A stretch of 64,000 nt of DNA from Streptomyces sp. NBC_00523 (GCF_036346615.1 NZ_CP107836.1:5766001-5830000); one strand, 5' to 3'; counted from the first letter of the stretch, positions 25,570 to 34,354 are shown. Translations and numbers: made by a program. Notes: generated from the sequence alone by a model not told the origin.

Positions 25570-26265
25570 TCAACCGGCGGTGCCGGGCTTCACACCCCAC
25601 ACATAGACGACGTCGTCGAGCGCGAGCAGATCCCACAGCTTCGCCGCGTCGTCCACCGTGAGGTTGACGCAGCCCGCCGACCCGCCCCCGTCGTACAGGT
25701 CGCCCGGGTGTCCGTGCAGCGCCTGACCGCCGTCGAAGAACTGCGAGTACGGCATGGGGGCGTCGTCGTAGAGGTCGGAGACGTGGTCGCGGTCGCGCCA
25801 GTAGATGGTGTGCCTGCCGGGCCGCGTCTCCTCGGCGTCTCGGCCCGTACGGATGGGCACGGGCCCGAAGACGACCTTCTTCCCCTTCTGCACCCACAGC
25901 AGTTGGCGGTCCATGTCGACGCAGGTCACCCGGCCGGTCTCGACGGGGCAGTTCCCGGCGGCGTTCGGATTCGGGGTGGCCTCGACCACGAGCATCGCGC
26001 GGTACGTGCCGAGGTCGGCGAGCCCGTCCGGGTGCGGGCGGCCCTGCTCGGTCTGGAACGACCGGATCGCCCGGCAGTCGGCGTCGGACTGGCGGCCGTC
26101 CACGGGCAGCCCCAGATGCTGCTCCAGCTGCCGCTGGTACGGACCGGCCGGGGCGGTGCACGCGGCGTCGCGGCCGGAGGAGGCGGCCGAGGGGGCCGCG
26201 GTGCACAGCAGCGCCATGGCCGCGGTGGCGACTGCGGCACCGATGAGGCGGTGGGGACGGGACAC
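25570..26265 (-). CDS. Secreted L,D-transpeptidase (YkuD) with peptidoglycan-binding-like region
   Basis: A 231-residue exported protein. GTG at 26265 follows AGGAGG and gives a signal peptide ending near PSAASS. The N-terminal mature region (QRQLEQHLGLPVDG...RSFQTEQG) resembles a short peptidoglycan-binding repeat. The C-terminal YkuD-type domain has ALHGHPGDLYDGG followed by SAGCVNLT, where Cys is the expected nucleophile; the residue usually His in SHGC is Ala here. It would form 3-3 crosslinks or attach proteins in the cell wall. It is downstream of a terminator that isolates it from the surface-protein gene. Confidence 0.88.
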   Translation of the reverse strand: MSRPHRLIGAAVATAAMALLCTAAPSAASSGRDAACTAPAGPYQRQLEQHLGLPVDGRQSDADCRAIRSFQTEQGRPHPDGLADLGTYRAMLVVEATPNPNAAGNCPVETGRVTCVDMDRQLLWVQKGKKVVFGPVPIRTGRDAEETRPGRHTIYWRDRDHVSDLYDDAPMPYSQFFDGGQALHGHPGDLYDGGGSAGCVNLTVDDAAKLWDLLALDDVVYVWGVKPGTAG

Positions 26266-26323
26266 GGCCGGACCTCCTGCGGGATCAACGGGAACGGTGT
26301 AGTGCCGAGCCAATCAGCGAAAA

Positions 26324-26355
26324 CGCCCGGCCGCCCACGAGTGGACGGCCGGGCG
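26324..26355 (-). terminator. Rho-independent terminator after the SpaA-repeat gene
   Basis: A 15-bp stem with one mismatch and a 2-nt loop lies 10 nt after the stop at 26366. On the minus strand it is followed by TTTT, a classical intrinsic terminator. Confidence 0.85.
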
Positions 26356-26365
26356 GGTGACCGTG

Positions 26366-28861
26366 TCAGCCGCGAGCGGCCTTGTGCGTGTCGTCCTTGC
26401 AGTCCTTGCCCTTGCAGGGCTCACCGCGGTGGTTGGCCAGCTCCACGGTGACGCCCTCCTCACTGTTCTCCTCCGTCACCTCGTACGGACCCGAGACCGG
26501 GTTCGCCGGGAGCACGTAGCCCTCCGGGACGGCGATCTCGCGGAGGTAGTACTCACCGAGCGGCAGGTCGTCGAAGGTGCACTGCCCGTCCTGGTCGGTG
26601 GAACAGCCCGCGTCCGCGAGGGTGTCGGGGTTCGCCCCGCCCGTCTGGAGGCCGGGCACGTCGTTGCTCTCGCGCCACAGCTCGAAGACGGCCCCGGGCA
26701 GCGGCTCCCCGTTCTTCGCGTCCGTCTTGTCCAGCGTCAGCGAACCGGTCACCGGAGGCACGGGCGTCTTGCAGTTGACGGCCTCGACCTCGACGCCGTC
26801 CTCGGCGTTGTCCTCGGTGAGGGTGAGAGGACCGAAGACGTTCGGGTCGGGCAGCTCGTAGCCGTCCGGGGCCTCGGTCTCGCGCCAGTAGTAGGTGCCC
26901 GGGACCGTGGTCGCGGTGCAGACGCCGCTCGCCGGGGTGGTGCAGTCCGAGACGTGCGTGTCGGGGTTGATCCCGATCGTCTGGAGCCCCGGGGTGTTGT
27001 TGGTCTCGCGCCACAGCTCGAAGTCGGCCCCCGCGAGCGAGGCTCCGGTGTCCCCGTCGATCTTGTGGACGCGGACCTCACCGGTCACCGGCTGCACGGG
27101 CGTCCGGCTGTTGATGGCCTCGACCTGGACGCCCTGGTCGGCGTTGTCCTCGGTGAGGGTGAGGGGCCCGAAGACGTTCGGGTCGGGCAGGTCGTAGCCG
27201 TCCGGGGCGTCGGTCTCGCGCCAGTAGTAGGTGCCGGGGATCGTGGTCGCGGTGCAGACGCCGTTCGCGGGCGTCGTGCAGTCCGAGACGTGGGTGTCCG
27301 GGTCGGTGCCGTCGGTCTGGAGGCCGGGCGTGTTGTTGGTCTCGCGCCACAGCTCGAAGTCGGCCCCGGCCAGCGGGTCCCCGCTGTCGGCGTCCGTCTT
27401 GCGTACGCGGACCTCACCGGTCACCGGCTGCACGGGCGTCCGGCTGTTGATGGCCTCGACCTGGACGCCCTGGTCGGCGTTGTCCTCGGTGAGGGTGAGG
27501 GGCCCGAAGACGTTCGGGTCGGGCAGCTCGTAGCCGTCCGGGGCGGCGGTCTCGCGCCAGTAGTACGTACCCACGGTCGTGGTGTCGGAGCAGACGCCGT
27601 TCGCCGGGGTGGTGCAGTCCGAGACGTGGGTGTCCGGGTCGGCGCCGTCGGTCTGGAGGCCGGGCGTGTCGTTGGTCTCGCGCCACAGTTCGAAGTCGGC
27701 CCCCGCGAGCGGGTTGCCGGTGTCGGCGTCAGTCTTGAGCACGCTCACCGCGCCCGTCACCGGCTGCGGACCGGCGCAGTCCGGGAGGTCGCCGTCGAAC
27801 GGGTAGGCGTGGAACTCCACCCCGGCGTTCTCGCTGGTGTGGGTGAGCGAGCCGGTGGTGAAGAACCTGCCGTTCATGCCGGGCAGGCTCACAGTGGTCA
27901 TGGACGCCTGCTCGCCCACCAGCACGCTGCCCTGGAACTGCCCGGACCCCACGAAGGACGCCGTGGTGGCGTCGGGCAGGTTCCACAGCAGCCGCTCGCG
28001 GTACTGGCCCAGCGTGTCGCTCCCGCTGGTGGTGTTGATGACCCGGTTCTCGCCGACCACGTTGACCAGGATCGTCGCGTCGTCGGGGATGCCCGCGAAC
28101 TCGATGGACTGGCTTCCGTTGGGCGAGTTCGGGTTGACCAGGTCGAAGTCGACGTTGAACACCTGGAGCTGCGACGTGCCGTCGCCGGTGAACAGCGTCC
28201 GGTAGCCCTCGTTGACCGCGGTCCCGGTGGGCGTCCGGGTCGTGCCGTCCGGCCGCGCGTAGCACTGGCTGGCCGCCGTCAGCTCGTCGCGCAGGCCTAC
28301 GTACGGGGCCGTCGCGTCGTCGTCCTGGACGGTCGTCCCGGTGACGGTCCCGGTCTGCGTGCCCGCGTAGCGCACGGTGCCCAGCTCGTCGACGAGGCCG
28401 CCCGTCGTGTCCAGGGTCTGCCCGGCGGCGATGGTCACGTCACCGCCGGCGGCCAGGAAGTCCGAGTCGACGGGCGGCGCGACGCGCGAGCCGACCCCGA
28501 CGATCCCGAGGTTGTACAGTCCGCCCGCTGCCGCGTCCTTGTTCTGGTCGAAGTCGTCCAGCACGACGACCCGGCCCTCGGCCTCCGCCGCCCGCCCCCG
28601 GACGAGGAAGTCGTCGCCCACGAAGATGTTGATCCCGTCGTCCCGGCCGGCGATCGGCCCGTTGTTGACGTCCGGGAACGGGTCGGGACAGTCGCCCGGC
28701 ACACACGGCCCGAGCCCGCCGGGCAGGGGAGCGGCGGCGGCCTGCGTCGCGCCGAGACCGAGGGAGAAGACGGGGACGACCGTCGCCAGGACGGCGCAGG
28801 CCGCACCCGTGGCGCGTGCGCGTGAGCGCAGCGCGGCTAGGCGTTTGGGCATGGGTTTCAT
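26366..28861 (-). CDS. Secreted protein: choice-of-anchor-A-like domain plus four SpaA-like repeats
   Basis: An 831-residue exported protein with a signal peptide (about residues 1-43, ending ATQAAAAP). Residues about 60-360 resemble the choice-of-anchor A domain (GINIFVGDDFLVRGRAAEAEGRV and LAAGGDVTIAAGQ fragments). From about 367 there are four repeats of roughly 112 residues, each with K-T/I-D near the start and GADFELWRE, as in SpaA/Cna-B prealbumin-like domains, which often carry Lys-Asn isopeptide bonds. The C-terminus is short and charged (CKGKDCKDDTHKAARG) with no LPxTG or membrane anchor, so surface attachment is unclear. Start ATG 28861; ATG 28852 is an alternative. Confidence 0.85.
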   Translation of the reverse strand: MKPMPKRLAALRSRARATGAACAVLATVVPVFSLGLGATQAAAAPLPGGLGPCVPGDCPDPFPDVNNGPIAGRDDGINIFVGDDFLVRGRAAEAEGRVVVLDDFDQNKDAAAGGLYNLGIVGVGSRVAPPVDSDFLAAGGDVTIAAGQTLDTTGGLVDELGTVRYAGTQTGTVTGTTVQDDDATAPYVGLRDELTAASQCYARPDGTTRTPTGTAVNEGYRTLFTGDGTSQLQVFNVDFDLVNPNSPNGSQSIEFAGIPDDATILVNVVGENRVINTTSGSDTLGQYRERLLWNLPDATTASFVGSGQFQGSVLVGEQASMTTVSLPGMNGRFFTTGSLTHTSENAGVEFHAYPFDGDLPDCAGPQPVTGAVSVLKTDADTGNPLAGADFELWRETNDTPGLQTDGADPDTHVSDCTTPANGVCSDTTTVGTYYWRETAAPDGYELPDPNVFGPLTLTEDNADQGVQVEAINSRTPVQPVTGEVRVRKTDADSGDPLAGADFELWRETNNTPGLQTDGTDPDTHVSDCTTPANGVCTATTIPGTYYWRETDAPDGYDLPDPNVFGPLTLTEDNADQGVQVEAINSRTPVQPVTGEVRVHKIDGDTGASLAGADFELWRETNNTPGLQTIGINPDTHVSDCTTPASGVCTATTVPGTYYWRETEAPDGYELPDPNVFGPLTLTEDNAEDGVEVEAVNCKTPVPPVTGSLTLDKTDAKNGEPLPGAVFELWRESNDVPGLQTGGANPDTLADAGCSTDQDGQCTFDDLPLGEYYLREIAVPEGYVLPANPVSGPYEVTEENSEEGVTVELANHRGEPCKGKDCKDDTHKAARG
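26430..27762. repeat. Four tandem units of about 336 bp encoding SpaA-like domains
   Basis: Units begin near 27762, 27425, 27089 and 26753 (minus strand) at a constant 336-bp interval. The inner units are nearly identical at the DNA level over long stretches (for example 27089-27190 against 27425-27526), which indicates recent duplication or gene conversion; the outermost 3' unit is more diverged. Confidence 0.85.
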
Positions 28862-28949
28862 ACCGGCATCCTGGGCAGCCGGGGCCCCCGCTCCGCGCGC
28901 GCGACACGAGGCGTTGCGCCGGGCGGCGGGACGGGGCCACCCGGACGGA

Positions 28950-28992
28950 GGGGCGGTCGCGGCGGGGTCCGCCCCCTCGCCGCGACCGCCCC
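28950..28992 (-). terminator. Terminator after the ThuA-ricin gene
   Basis: A perfect 15-bp stem (28950-28964 with 28978-28992) with a 13-nt loop lies 12 nt downstream of the ThuA-like gene stop and before the SpaA-repeat gene. No T-run is seen, as is common in Streptomyces. Confidence 0.75.
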
Positions 28993-29004
28993 CGCCCACC
29001 CCGG

Positions 29005-30240
29005 TCAGGCCGGGAGGGTCCAGAGCTGGTTGTCGCCGGCGTAGCAGGTCCAGAGCTGGAGCCGGGTGCCGTTGGCCGAGCTGGGCCCGGTCGCGTCCAG
29101 GCACTTCCCGGACGCGGGGTTCAGCAGCTCGCCGGTGCTCCGGTGCTGCCAGACCTGCGCCCCGGAGCCGTTGCAGTCGTAGAGCTGGACCTTCGCGCCG
29201 TTCGCGGTCCCGGCCGCGGCGACGTCCAGGCACTTGCCGAGCGCCCTCAGCGTGCCGTCGGTGCCGGTCGTCCACTGCTGGGCCCCGGTGCCGTTGCAGT
29301 CGTAGAGCTGGACGGCCGTGCCGTTGGCGGAGCTCGCGCCCGCCACGTCGACGCACTTGCCGCCGTAGCCGGTGATCCGGCCGGTGGCGCCCTCGGGCGG
29401 GGTGACCGGGCCGCCGTCCTGCCCGGCGGCCCAGGCGATCTCCTGGAGCAGGAGCTGATTCTGCCGGGCGCTCGCGAAGGTGGAGGAGAGGGCGGTGTTC
29501 GTCGCGTAGTCCATCGCGTTGTGGCCGAAGTTGTTGTAGACCATCCGGTAGTCGCGGTTCGACCACACGATCGGGTAATCCCCGCTGTACCAGGTCTGGT
29601 TGGGGTCGGTGCCGATGGGGAACGTCGAGGGGTCCATCGAGGCGAGGACGTCGATCGCGGGGTTCTTCCGCAGGTCGTTCTGCCAGCTGTACCACTCGCT
29701 CACCGACGAGGTGATCGTGGCCGGGAGCCCCGCCGTCGCCGGGTGCCCGGGGTCGTCCACGCGCAGCGTCTCCTGCGTGGGCCCCCAGGTGTTGGAGCGG
29801 AACGTGCCGGTGCCCAGGAAGGTGTTGTGGTACCAGGGCCAGTCGCTGGTGTCCGTGTTGAACGCGGACACGTGGAAGCCGACGAACCCACCGCCGTTCT
29901 GCACGTACGACTGGAAGGCGGACCGCTGCGAGGCGGTGTGCGGGTAGTTGTCGAGGAACATCACCACCTGGTAGCCGGCCAGCTCGGAGCTGTTCAGCCG
30001 GTTCCAGTCGGTCGTGGCGGTGTACGTGAAGCCGTGGGCGGCGCCCTGCTGGGCGAACCAGCTGTTCGCCTCGTGGTCGAAGCTGATGTGCGCCGCGTCG
30101 TACGTGCCGTCGTAGAAGGCCAGCACCCGGAACGTACCGGCGGCGGGGGCGGCGTGCGCCGGGGCGGCCTGCAGGCCGAGCACGAGGGCGGCGAGGGCGA
30201 GGAGCCGGAGCAGGAGTGCGGTGCCGTGTCTGACGCGCAT
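29005..30240 (-). CDS. Secreted ThuA-like domain protein with ricin-type lectin
   Basis: A 411-residue exported protein with a signal peptide (MRVRHG... to about AHA). Residues about 35-275 are a ThuA-like glutamine-amidotransferase fold (FRVLAFYDGTYDAAHISF, GYQVVMFLDNYPHTASQRSAFQSYV by region, NGGGFVGFHV, PWYHNTFLG, VVWSNRDYR-type end). The last 125 residues are a ricin beta-trefoil with three Q-x-W-type repeats (GKCVDVAG, GKCLDVAA, GKCLDATG). ThuA proteins act on sugars or sugar alcohols; the lectin suggests binding to extracellular polysaccharide. The lectin closely resembles that of the GH18 protein nearby. Start ATG 30240. Confidence 0.88.
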   Translation of the reverse strand: MRVRHGTALLLRLLALAALVLGLQAAPAHAAPAAGTFRVLAFYDGTYDAAHISFDHEANSWFAQQGAAHGFTYTATTDWNRLNSSELAGYQVVMFLDNYPHTASQRSAFQSYVQNGGGFVGFHVSAFNTDTSDWPWYHNTFLGTGTFRSNTWGPTQETLRVDDPGHPATAGLPATITSSVSEWYSWQNDLRKNPAIDVLASMDPSTFPIGTDPNQTWYSGDYPIVWSNRDYRMVYNNFGHNAMDYATNTALSSTFASARQNQLLLQEIAWAAGQDGGPVTPPEGATGRITGYGGKCVDVAGASSANGTAVQLYDCNGTGAQQWTTGTDGTLRALGKCLDVAAAGTANGAKVQLYDCNGSGAQVWQHRSTGELLNPASGKCLDATGPSSANGTRLQLWTCYAGDNQLWTLPA

Positions 30241-30324
30241 GGGGGACTCCAGAGGTGGGCGGTGGAGCGCAGCGGCTGAGCAGACCGGAGTCTGCGCGTG
30301 TACACGACAGCCCGTCAAGGCATC

Positions 30325-30345
30325 TGTCAGGAAACCTTCCTGGCA
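30325..30345. promoter_or_regulatory. Inverted repeat in the divergent ThuA / beta-helix promoter region
   Basis: TGTCAGGAA and TTCCTGGCA flank a 3-bp centre (ACC), an 8-of-9 palindrome. It lies 85 bp upstream of the ThuA-like gene in a 353-bp intergenic region. Its AGGAAN3TTCCT shape resembles palindromes seen before polysaccharide-hydrolase genes in Streptomyces. Two TTGAAATA copies (30458 and 30520) also flank the promoter on the other side. Confidence 0.5.
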
Positions 30346-30483
30346 GAAATTCGCGCATAACTCGAACGCTGCACGTCAGCACAGCTGACCTGCGACTTCA
30401 GAAGCCGTACGGGGATGCTGCGGTTTCCCGTGATCGCGGGCGGAGTGTCTACAGAGGTTGAAATACCGGCCCGTGCAAGGGGG

Positions 30484-30513
30484 TTGACGGGCGGTCGGCC
30501 ACGCCTCTAGCTT
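30484..30513 (+). promoter_or_regulatory. Predicted vegetative promoter for the beta-helix and GH18 genes
   Basis: TTGACG (30484-30489) and TAGCTT (30508-30513) are spaced by 18 bp, close to the HrdB-type consensus. It lies about 80 bp upstream of the start at 30594. TTGAAATA repeats at 30458 and 30520 lie on both sides and may be regulator sites. Confidence 0.6.
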
Positions 30514-30593
30514 CACGGCTTGAAATAAGGCCGGACGTGTTTCCTGTCATGGACCTGACTTCCTACCCCCCGCCCGCCACAGGAAGGCTCCCC

Positions 30594-32783
30594 ATGCTTC
30601 ATCCGCCCCACCGCCGCCGCAGACGGCGCACCGCCCCCCTGGCCATGGCCATGTCCGCCTCGCTGGCCGCCGCCGGGGCCCTGGTCGCCCTCGGCTCGGG
30701 GACCGCCGGCGCCGCGACCCCCGGCGCCCTGACCAACACCGGCAACGGCAAGTGCCTAGACCTCACCGACGGTTCGACCGCCGACGGCACGCCCGCCCAG
30801 ATGTGGACCTGCTACCCCGGCAGCCAGAACCAGAGCTGGACGCTCAACGCCGACGGCTCGCTGACCGTGAAGGGCAAGTGCCTGGACCTGGCCGCGAACG
30901 GCACGGCCAACGGCACCGCCGTCCACCTGTGGACCTGCTACGGGAGCGTCGCCAGCCAGAAGTGGCGGCTGACCTCCGCCGGAGACCTGGTCAACACCGC
31001 CGCGAACAAGTGCCTGGACATCAAGGACAACAGCAACGCGGACGGCGCCCGCCTCCAGATCTGGGACTGCGCGGGCACCGGCAACCAGAAGTGGAGCTTC
31101 TCCGGCGCGGTGGACCCGACCGACCCCACGGACCCGCCCACGGGGAACAACCCGGACCTCGGCCCGAACACGGTGATCTTCGACCCGTCGATGTCCGCCT
31201 CGTCCATCCAGTCCAAGCTGAACAGCATCTTCAACCAGCAGCAGTCCGACCAGTTCGGCTCCCAGCGCTACGCGGTCCTGTTCAAGCCGGGCACGTACAG
31301 CGCGGACGTCAACGTCGGCTTCTACACCCAGGTCGCCGGCCTCGGCCTGTCCCCGGACGCGGTCAACATCAACGGCGCGGTCCACGCCGAGGCCGACTGG
31401 TTCCAGGGCAACGCCACCCAGAACTTCTGGCGCGACGCCGAGAACCTGTCCGTCACGCCGAACGGCGGCAGCGACCGCTGGGCCGTCTCGCAGGCGGCCC
31501 CGTACCGGCGCATGCACGTGCGCGGGAACCTCAAGCTGGACGACGGCGGCTGGTCCAGCGGCGGCTTCATCTCCGACTCCAAGATCGACGGACAGATCCA
31601 GTCGGGCAGCCAGCAGCAGTTCCTGACCAAGAACACCCAGATGGGATCCTGGTCCGGCTCCAACTGGAACATGGTCTTCGTCGGCGACCAGGGCGCCCCC
31701 GCCCAGTCCTTCCCGACCTACACCACTGTCGCCTCCGCCCCGGTCAACCGCGAGAAGCCCTTCCTGTACGTGGACGGCGCGGGCGCCTGGAAGGTCTTCG
31801 TCCCCGCCGCGCAGACCAACGCCTCGGCCACCACCTGGAGCGGCAAGAACCAGGCGGGATCCTCGCTGCCGCTGGACGACTTCTACATCGCGAAGCCCGG
31901 CGCGAGCGCGGCCGACATGAACGCCGCCCTGGCCGCCGGCAAGAACCTCCTCATCACCCCCGGCGTCTACCACCTCAACCAGACGCTCAACGTCACCCGC
32001 CCCGACACCGTCGTCCTCGGCATGGGCCTCGCCACGCTCATCCCGGACAACGGCATCACCGCGCTGACCACGGCCGACGTGGACGGCATCAAGATCGCGG
32101 GCGTCCTGGTCGACGCCGGTACGACCAACTCCCAGACCCTGATGCGGATCGGGCCCGACGGCGCGTCGGCGAACCACGCCGCCAACCCCGTCACGCTCAA
32201 CGACGTGTTCTTCCGCATCGGCGGCGCGACCGTCGGCAAGGCCACCCAGTCGCTGGTCGTCAACACCAGCAACACGATCATCGACCACACCTGGATCTGG
32301 CGCGCCGACCACGGCAACGGCGGCACGGTCGGCTGGAACACCAACACCGCCGACACCGGGCTCGTCGTCAACGGCCAGAACGTCACCGCGTACGGGCTGT
32401 TCGTGGAGCACTACCAGAAGACCCAGGTCATCTGGAACGGCAACGGCGGGCGCACGTACTTCTTCCAGAACGAGCTGCCCTACGACCCGCCCAACCAGAG
32501 CGCCTGGAAGAACGGGAACACCAACGGCTACCCGGCGTACAAGGTCGGCGCGTCCGTGACCAGCCACGAAGCGTGGGGCCTCGGCAGCTACGCGTATTTC
32601 AACGTCAACCCGTCGGTGGTCGAGGACCACTCCTTCGAGGTGCCCCAGACCTCCGGCGTGAAGTTCCACGACATGGTCACCGTCGTCCTCGGCGGCGCCG
32701 GAACGATCAGCCACATCATCAACAACACCGGGGCGGCCGTCACGCCCAGCAGCAACGTCGCGTACCTCACCACCTACCCGTAA
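30594..32783 (+). CDS. Secreted ricin-lectin protein with parallel beta-helix (pectate-lyase-3/GH55-like) domain
   Basis: A 729-residue exported protein. After an Arg-rich signal peptide (to about GTAGA) comes a ricin trefoil (residues about 40-175: GKCLDLTDG, GKCLDLAAN, NKCLDIKDN), a Thr/Pro linker (PTDPTDPP), and a long domain beginning GPNTVIFDPSMSASSIQ. This domain has repeated beta-helix turns (VLFKPGTYSADVNVGFYTQVAGLG region, LITPGVYHLNQTLNV, DTVVLGMGLATLIPDNG) of the pectate-lyase-3/GH55 kind. Such enzymes attack polysaccharides such as beta-1,3-glucan, but no catalytic residue can be assigned here. ATG 30594 follows AGGAAGG. The GH18 gene follows after 16 nt. Confidence 0.82.
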   Translation: MLHPPHRRRRRRTAPLAMAMSASLAAAGALVALGSGTAGAATPGALTNTGNGKCLDLTDGSTADGTPAQMWTCYPGSQNQSWTLNADGSLTVKGKCLDLAANGTANGTAVHLWTCYGSVASQKWRLTSAGDLVNTAANKCLDIKDNSNADGARLQIWDCAGTGNQKWSFSGAVDPTDPTDPPTGNNPDLGPNTVIFDPSMSASSIQSKLNSIFNQQQSDQFGSQRYAVLFKPGTYSADVNVGFYTQVAGLGLSPDAVNINGAVHAEADWFQGNATQNFWRDAENLSVTPNGGSDRWAVSQAAPYRRMHVRGNLKLDDGGWSSGGFISDSKIDGQIQSGSQQQFLTKNTQMGSWSGSNWNMVFVGDQGAPAQSFPTYTTVASAPVNREKPFLYVDGAGAWKVFVPAAQTNASATTWSGKNQAGSSLPLDDFYIAKPGASAADMNAALAAGKNLLITPGVYHLNQTLNVTRPDTVVLGMGLATLIPDNGITALTTADVDGIKIAGVLVDAGTTNSQTLMRIGPDGASANHAANPVTLNDVFFRIGGATVGKATQSLVVNTSNTIIDHTWIWRADHGNGGTVGWNTNTADTGLVVNGQNVTAYGLFVEHYQKTQVIWNGNGGRTYFFQNELPYDPPNQSAWKNGNTNGYPAYKVGASVTSHEAWGLGSYAYFNVNPSVVEDHSFEVPQTSGVKFHDMVTVVLGGAGTISHIINNTGAAVTPSSNVAYLTTYP

Positions 32784-32799
32784 ACCGGAGGGACCCCCC

Positions 32800-34191
32800 A
32801 TGCCCCGATCACGCAGCAGATGGCTCACCGCGCTGCTCGGCGTCGTGCCCCTGGCCGCCGCCGGCCTGGTTGCCACGGCCGCCGCCCCCGCCTCCGCCGC
32901 CGCCAACCCCGGCCCCGGCTTCCCCGCGCACTACGCGGCTCCGTACGCGGAGATGTGGAACAGCCCGTCCAGCCTGATGAACGCGTACAACGCGACCGGC
33001 AACAAGTACTACACACTCGCCTTCATCGTCAGCCAGGGCACCTGCAACGCCACCATCAACGGCGACACCCCGGTCACCGACTCCGGCTGGAACAACGCCA
33101 TCAACAGCCTGCGCGCGGTGGGCGGCGACGTGATCGCCTCCTTCGGCGGCGCGAGCGGCAGCGAACTCGCCTCCTGCAGCTCGGTGTCCGCGATGCAGGC
33201 CCAGTACAAGAAGGTCATCGACCAGTTCAACCTGACCCGCATCGACCTGGACATCGAGGGCAGCACCCTCGACAACACCGCCGCCAACGACCGCCGCAAC
33301 CAGGCGCTGGCCAACCTGCAGAAGGACTACGCGGCGCAGGGCCGGAAGCTGGACGTCGACTTCACCCTCCCGGTCAGCCCCAGCGGCCTGGAGTCCAACG
33401 GCATCGCGCTCCTGAAGAACGCCAAGAGCCACAACCTCAACGTCAACCTGGTCAACATCATGACCATGGACTACGGCCCCGCCATGGACATGGGCCAGGC
33501 CGCGATCAGCGCCGCGAACGGCCTGCACACCCAGCTCGGCCAGATCTGGACCGACAAGTCCGCCGCCCAGCTCTGGGCGATGGAGGGCAACTGCCCGATG
33601 ATCGGGATCAACGACACCGCCGCCGAGGTCTTCACCGTCCAGGACGCCCAGGAACTCGAAGCCTTCGCCGCGAGCAAGGGCATCCAGGAGCTCACCTTCT
33701 GGTCCCTCGGCCGCGACAACCAGGGCCAGAGCGGCACCCCGCAGAGCACCTGGCAGTTCACCAACACCTTCAAGGCCATCACGGGCGGCGGAGGCCCCGT
33801 CGACCCACCGGCCGGCACCACCACCATCAAGGGCTACGGCGGCAAGTGCGTCGACGTCGCGGGGGCCAGCAGCGCCAACGGCACCAAGGTCGACCTCTAC
33901 ACCTGCAACGGCACGTCGGCCCAGCAGTGGACCCGTAACGGCAACACCTTCCGCGCCCTCGGCAAGTGCCTGGACGTCGCGGCGGCCGGCACCGCCAACG
34001 GCTCGAAGGTCCAGCTCTACGACTGCAACGGCACCGCCGCCCAGTCCTGGACGACCGGTGCCAACGGCAGCCTGGTGAACTCCGGTTCGGGCAAGTGCCT
34101 GGACGTCACGGACTGGAGCACCACGGACGGCAACCAGCTCCAGATCTGGACGTGCGGCGGCACGGCGAACCAGTCCTGGACCCTGGCGTAA
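32800..34191 (+). CDS. Secreted GH18 chitinase-like protein with ricin lectin
   Basis: A 463-residue exported protein: signal peptide to about residue 34, a GH18 barrel (residues about 40-325) and a C-terminal ricin trefoil (about 335-463: GKCVDVAG, GKCLDVAA, GKCLDVTD). The catalytic strand reads RIDLDIEG with D149, D151 and the acid E153; the first Asp of the usual DxxDxDxE is Thr146, as in some GH18 subfamilies. FGGASGSELASC and MTMDYGPAMDMG match other GH18 barrel strands. It probably cleaves chitin-like polymers outside the cell. It is co-transcribed with the beta-helix gene. Confidence 0.9.
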   Translation: MPRSRSRWLTALLGVVPLAAAGLVATAAAPASAAANPGPGFPAHYAAPYAEMWNSPSSLMNAYNATGNKYYTLAFIVSQGTCNATINGDTPVTDSGWNNAINSLRAVGGDVIASFGGASGSELASCSSVSAMQAQYKKVIDQFNLTRIDLDIEGSTLDNTAANDRRNQALANLQKDYAAQGRKLDVDFTLPVSPSGLESNGIALLKNAKSHNLNVNLVNIMTMDYGPAMDMGQAAISAANGLHTQLGQIWTDKSAAQLWAMEGNCPMIGINDTAAEVFTVQDAQELEAFAASKGIQELTFWSLGRDNQGQSGTPQSTWQFTNTFKAITGGGGPVDPPAGTTTIKGYGGKCVDVAGASSANGTKVDLYTCNGTSAQQWTRNGNTFRALGKCLDVAAAGTANGSKVQLYDCNGTAAQSWTTGANGSLVNSGSGKCLDVTDWSTTDGNQLQIWTCGGTANQSWTLA

Positions 34192-34294
34192 CACCTGACG
34201 CCCCTGTCCGGCGCGATCGGACTCACCCGCAGCGGTGATGCCGGTCGCGCCAGATCGGTTTATTGGAGCGTCCCAGGCCTGGCCCTCGCAGGCG

Positions 34295-34331
34295 AGAGCC
34301 CCGCCGGTCCGTTGCGGTCCGGCGGGGCTCT
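34295..34331. terminator. Bidirectional terminator between GH18 and DUF397 genes
   Basis: AGAGCCCCGCCGG pairs perfectly with CCGGCGGGGCTCT (13 bp, 11-nt loop). It lies between convergent genes, about 105 nt after the GH18 stop and 24 nt beyond the DUF397 stop. Confidence 0.85.
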
Positions 34332-34354
34332 GGTGCGTACAGACGCGGCCTGTA

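Noticed and set aside
26430..27762. Regular repeats as a possible CRISPR array
   Set aside because: Units are 336 bp, in frame and encode protein domains; there are no short repeats with unique spacers.
26366..30382. A continuous minus-strand frame of 1338 codons joining the ThuA region and SpaA-repeat gene
   Set aside because: Only the part from 28861 reads as the SpaA-repeat protein; upstream it is out of frame with the clear ThuA-ricin protein, and a terminator separates the two.
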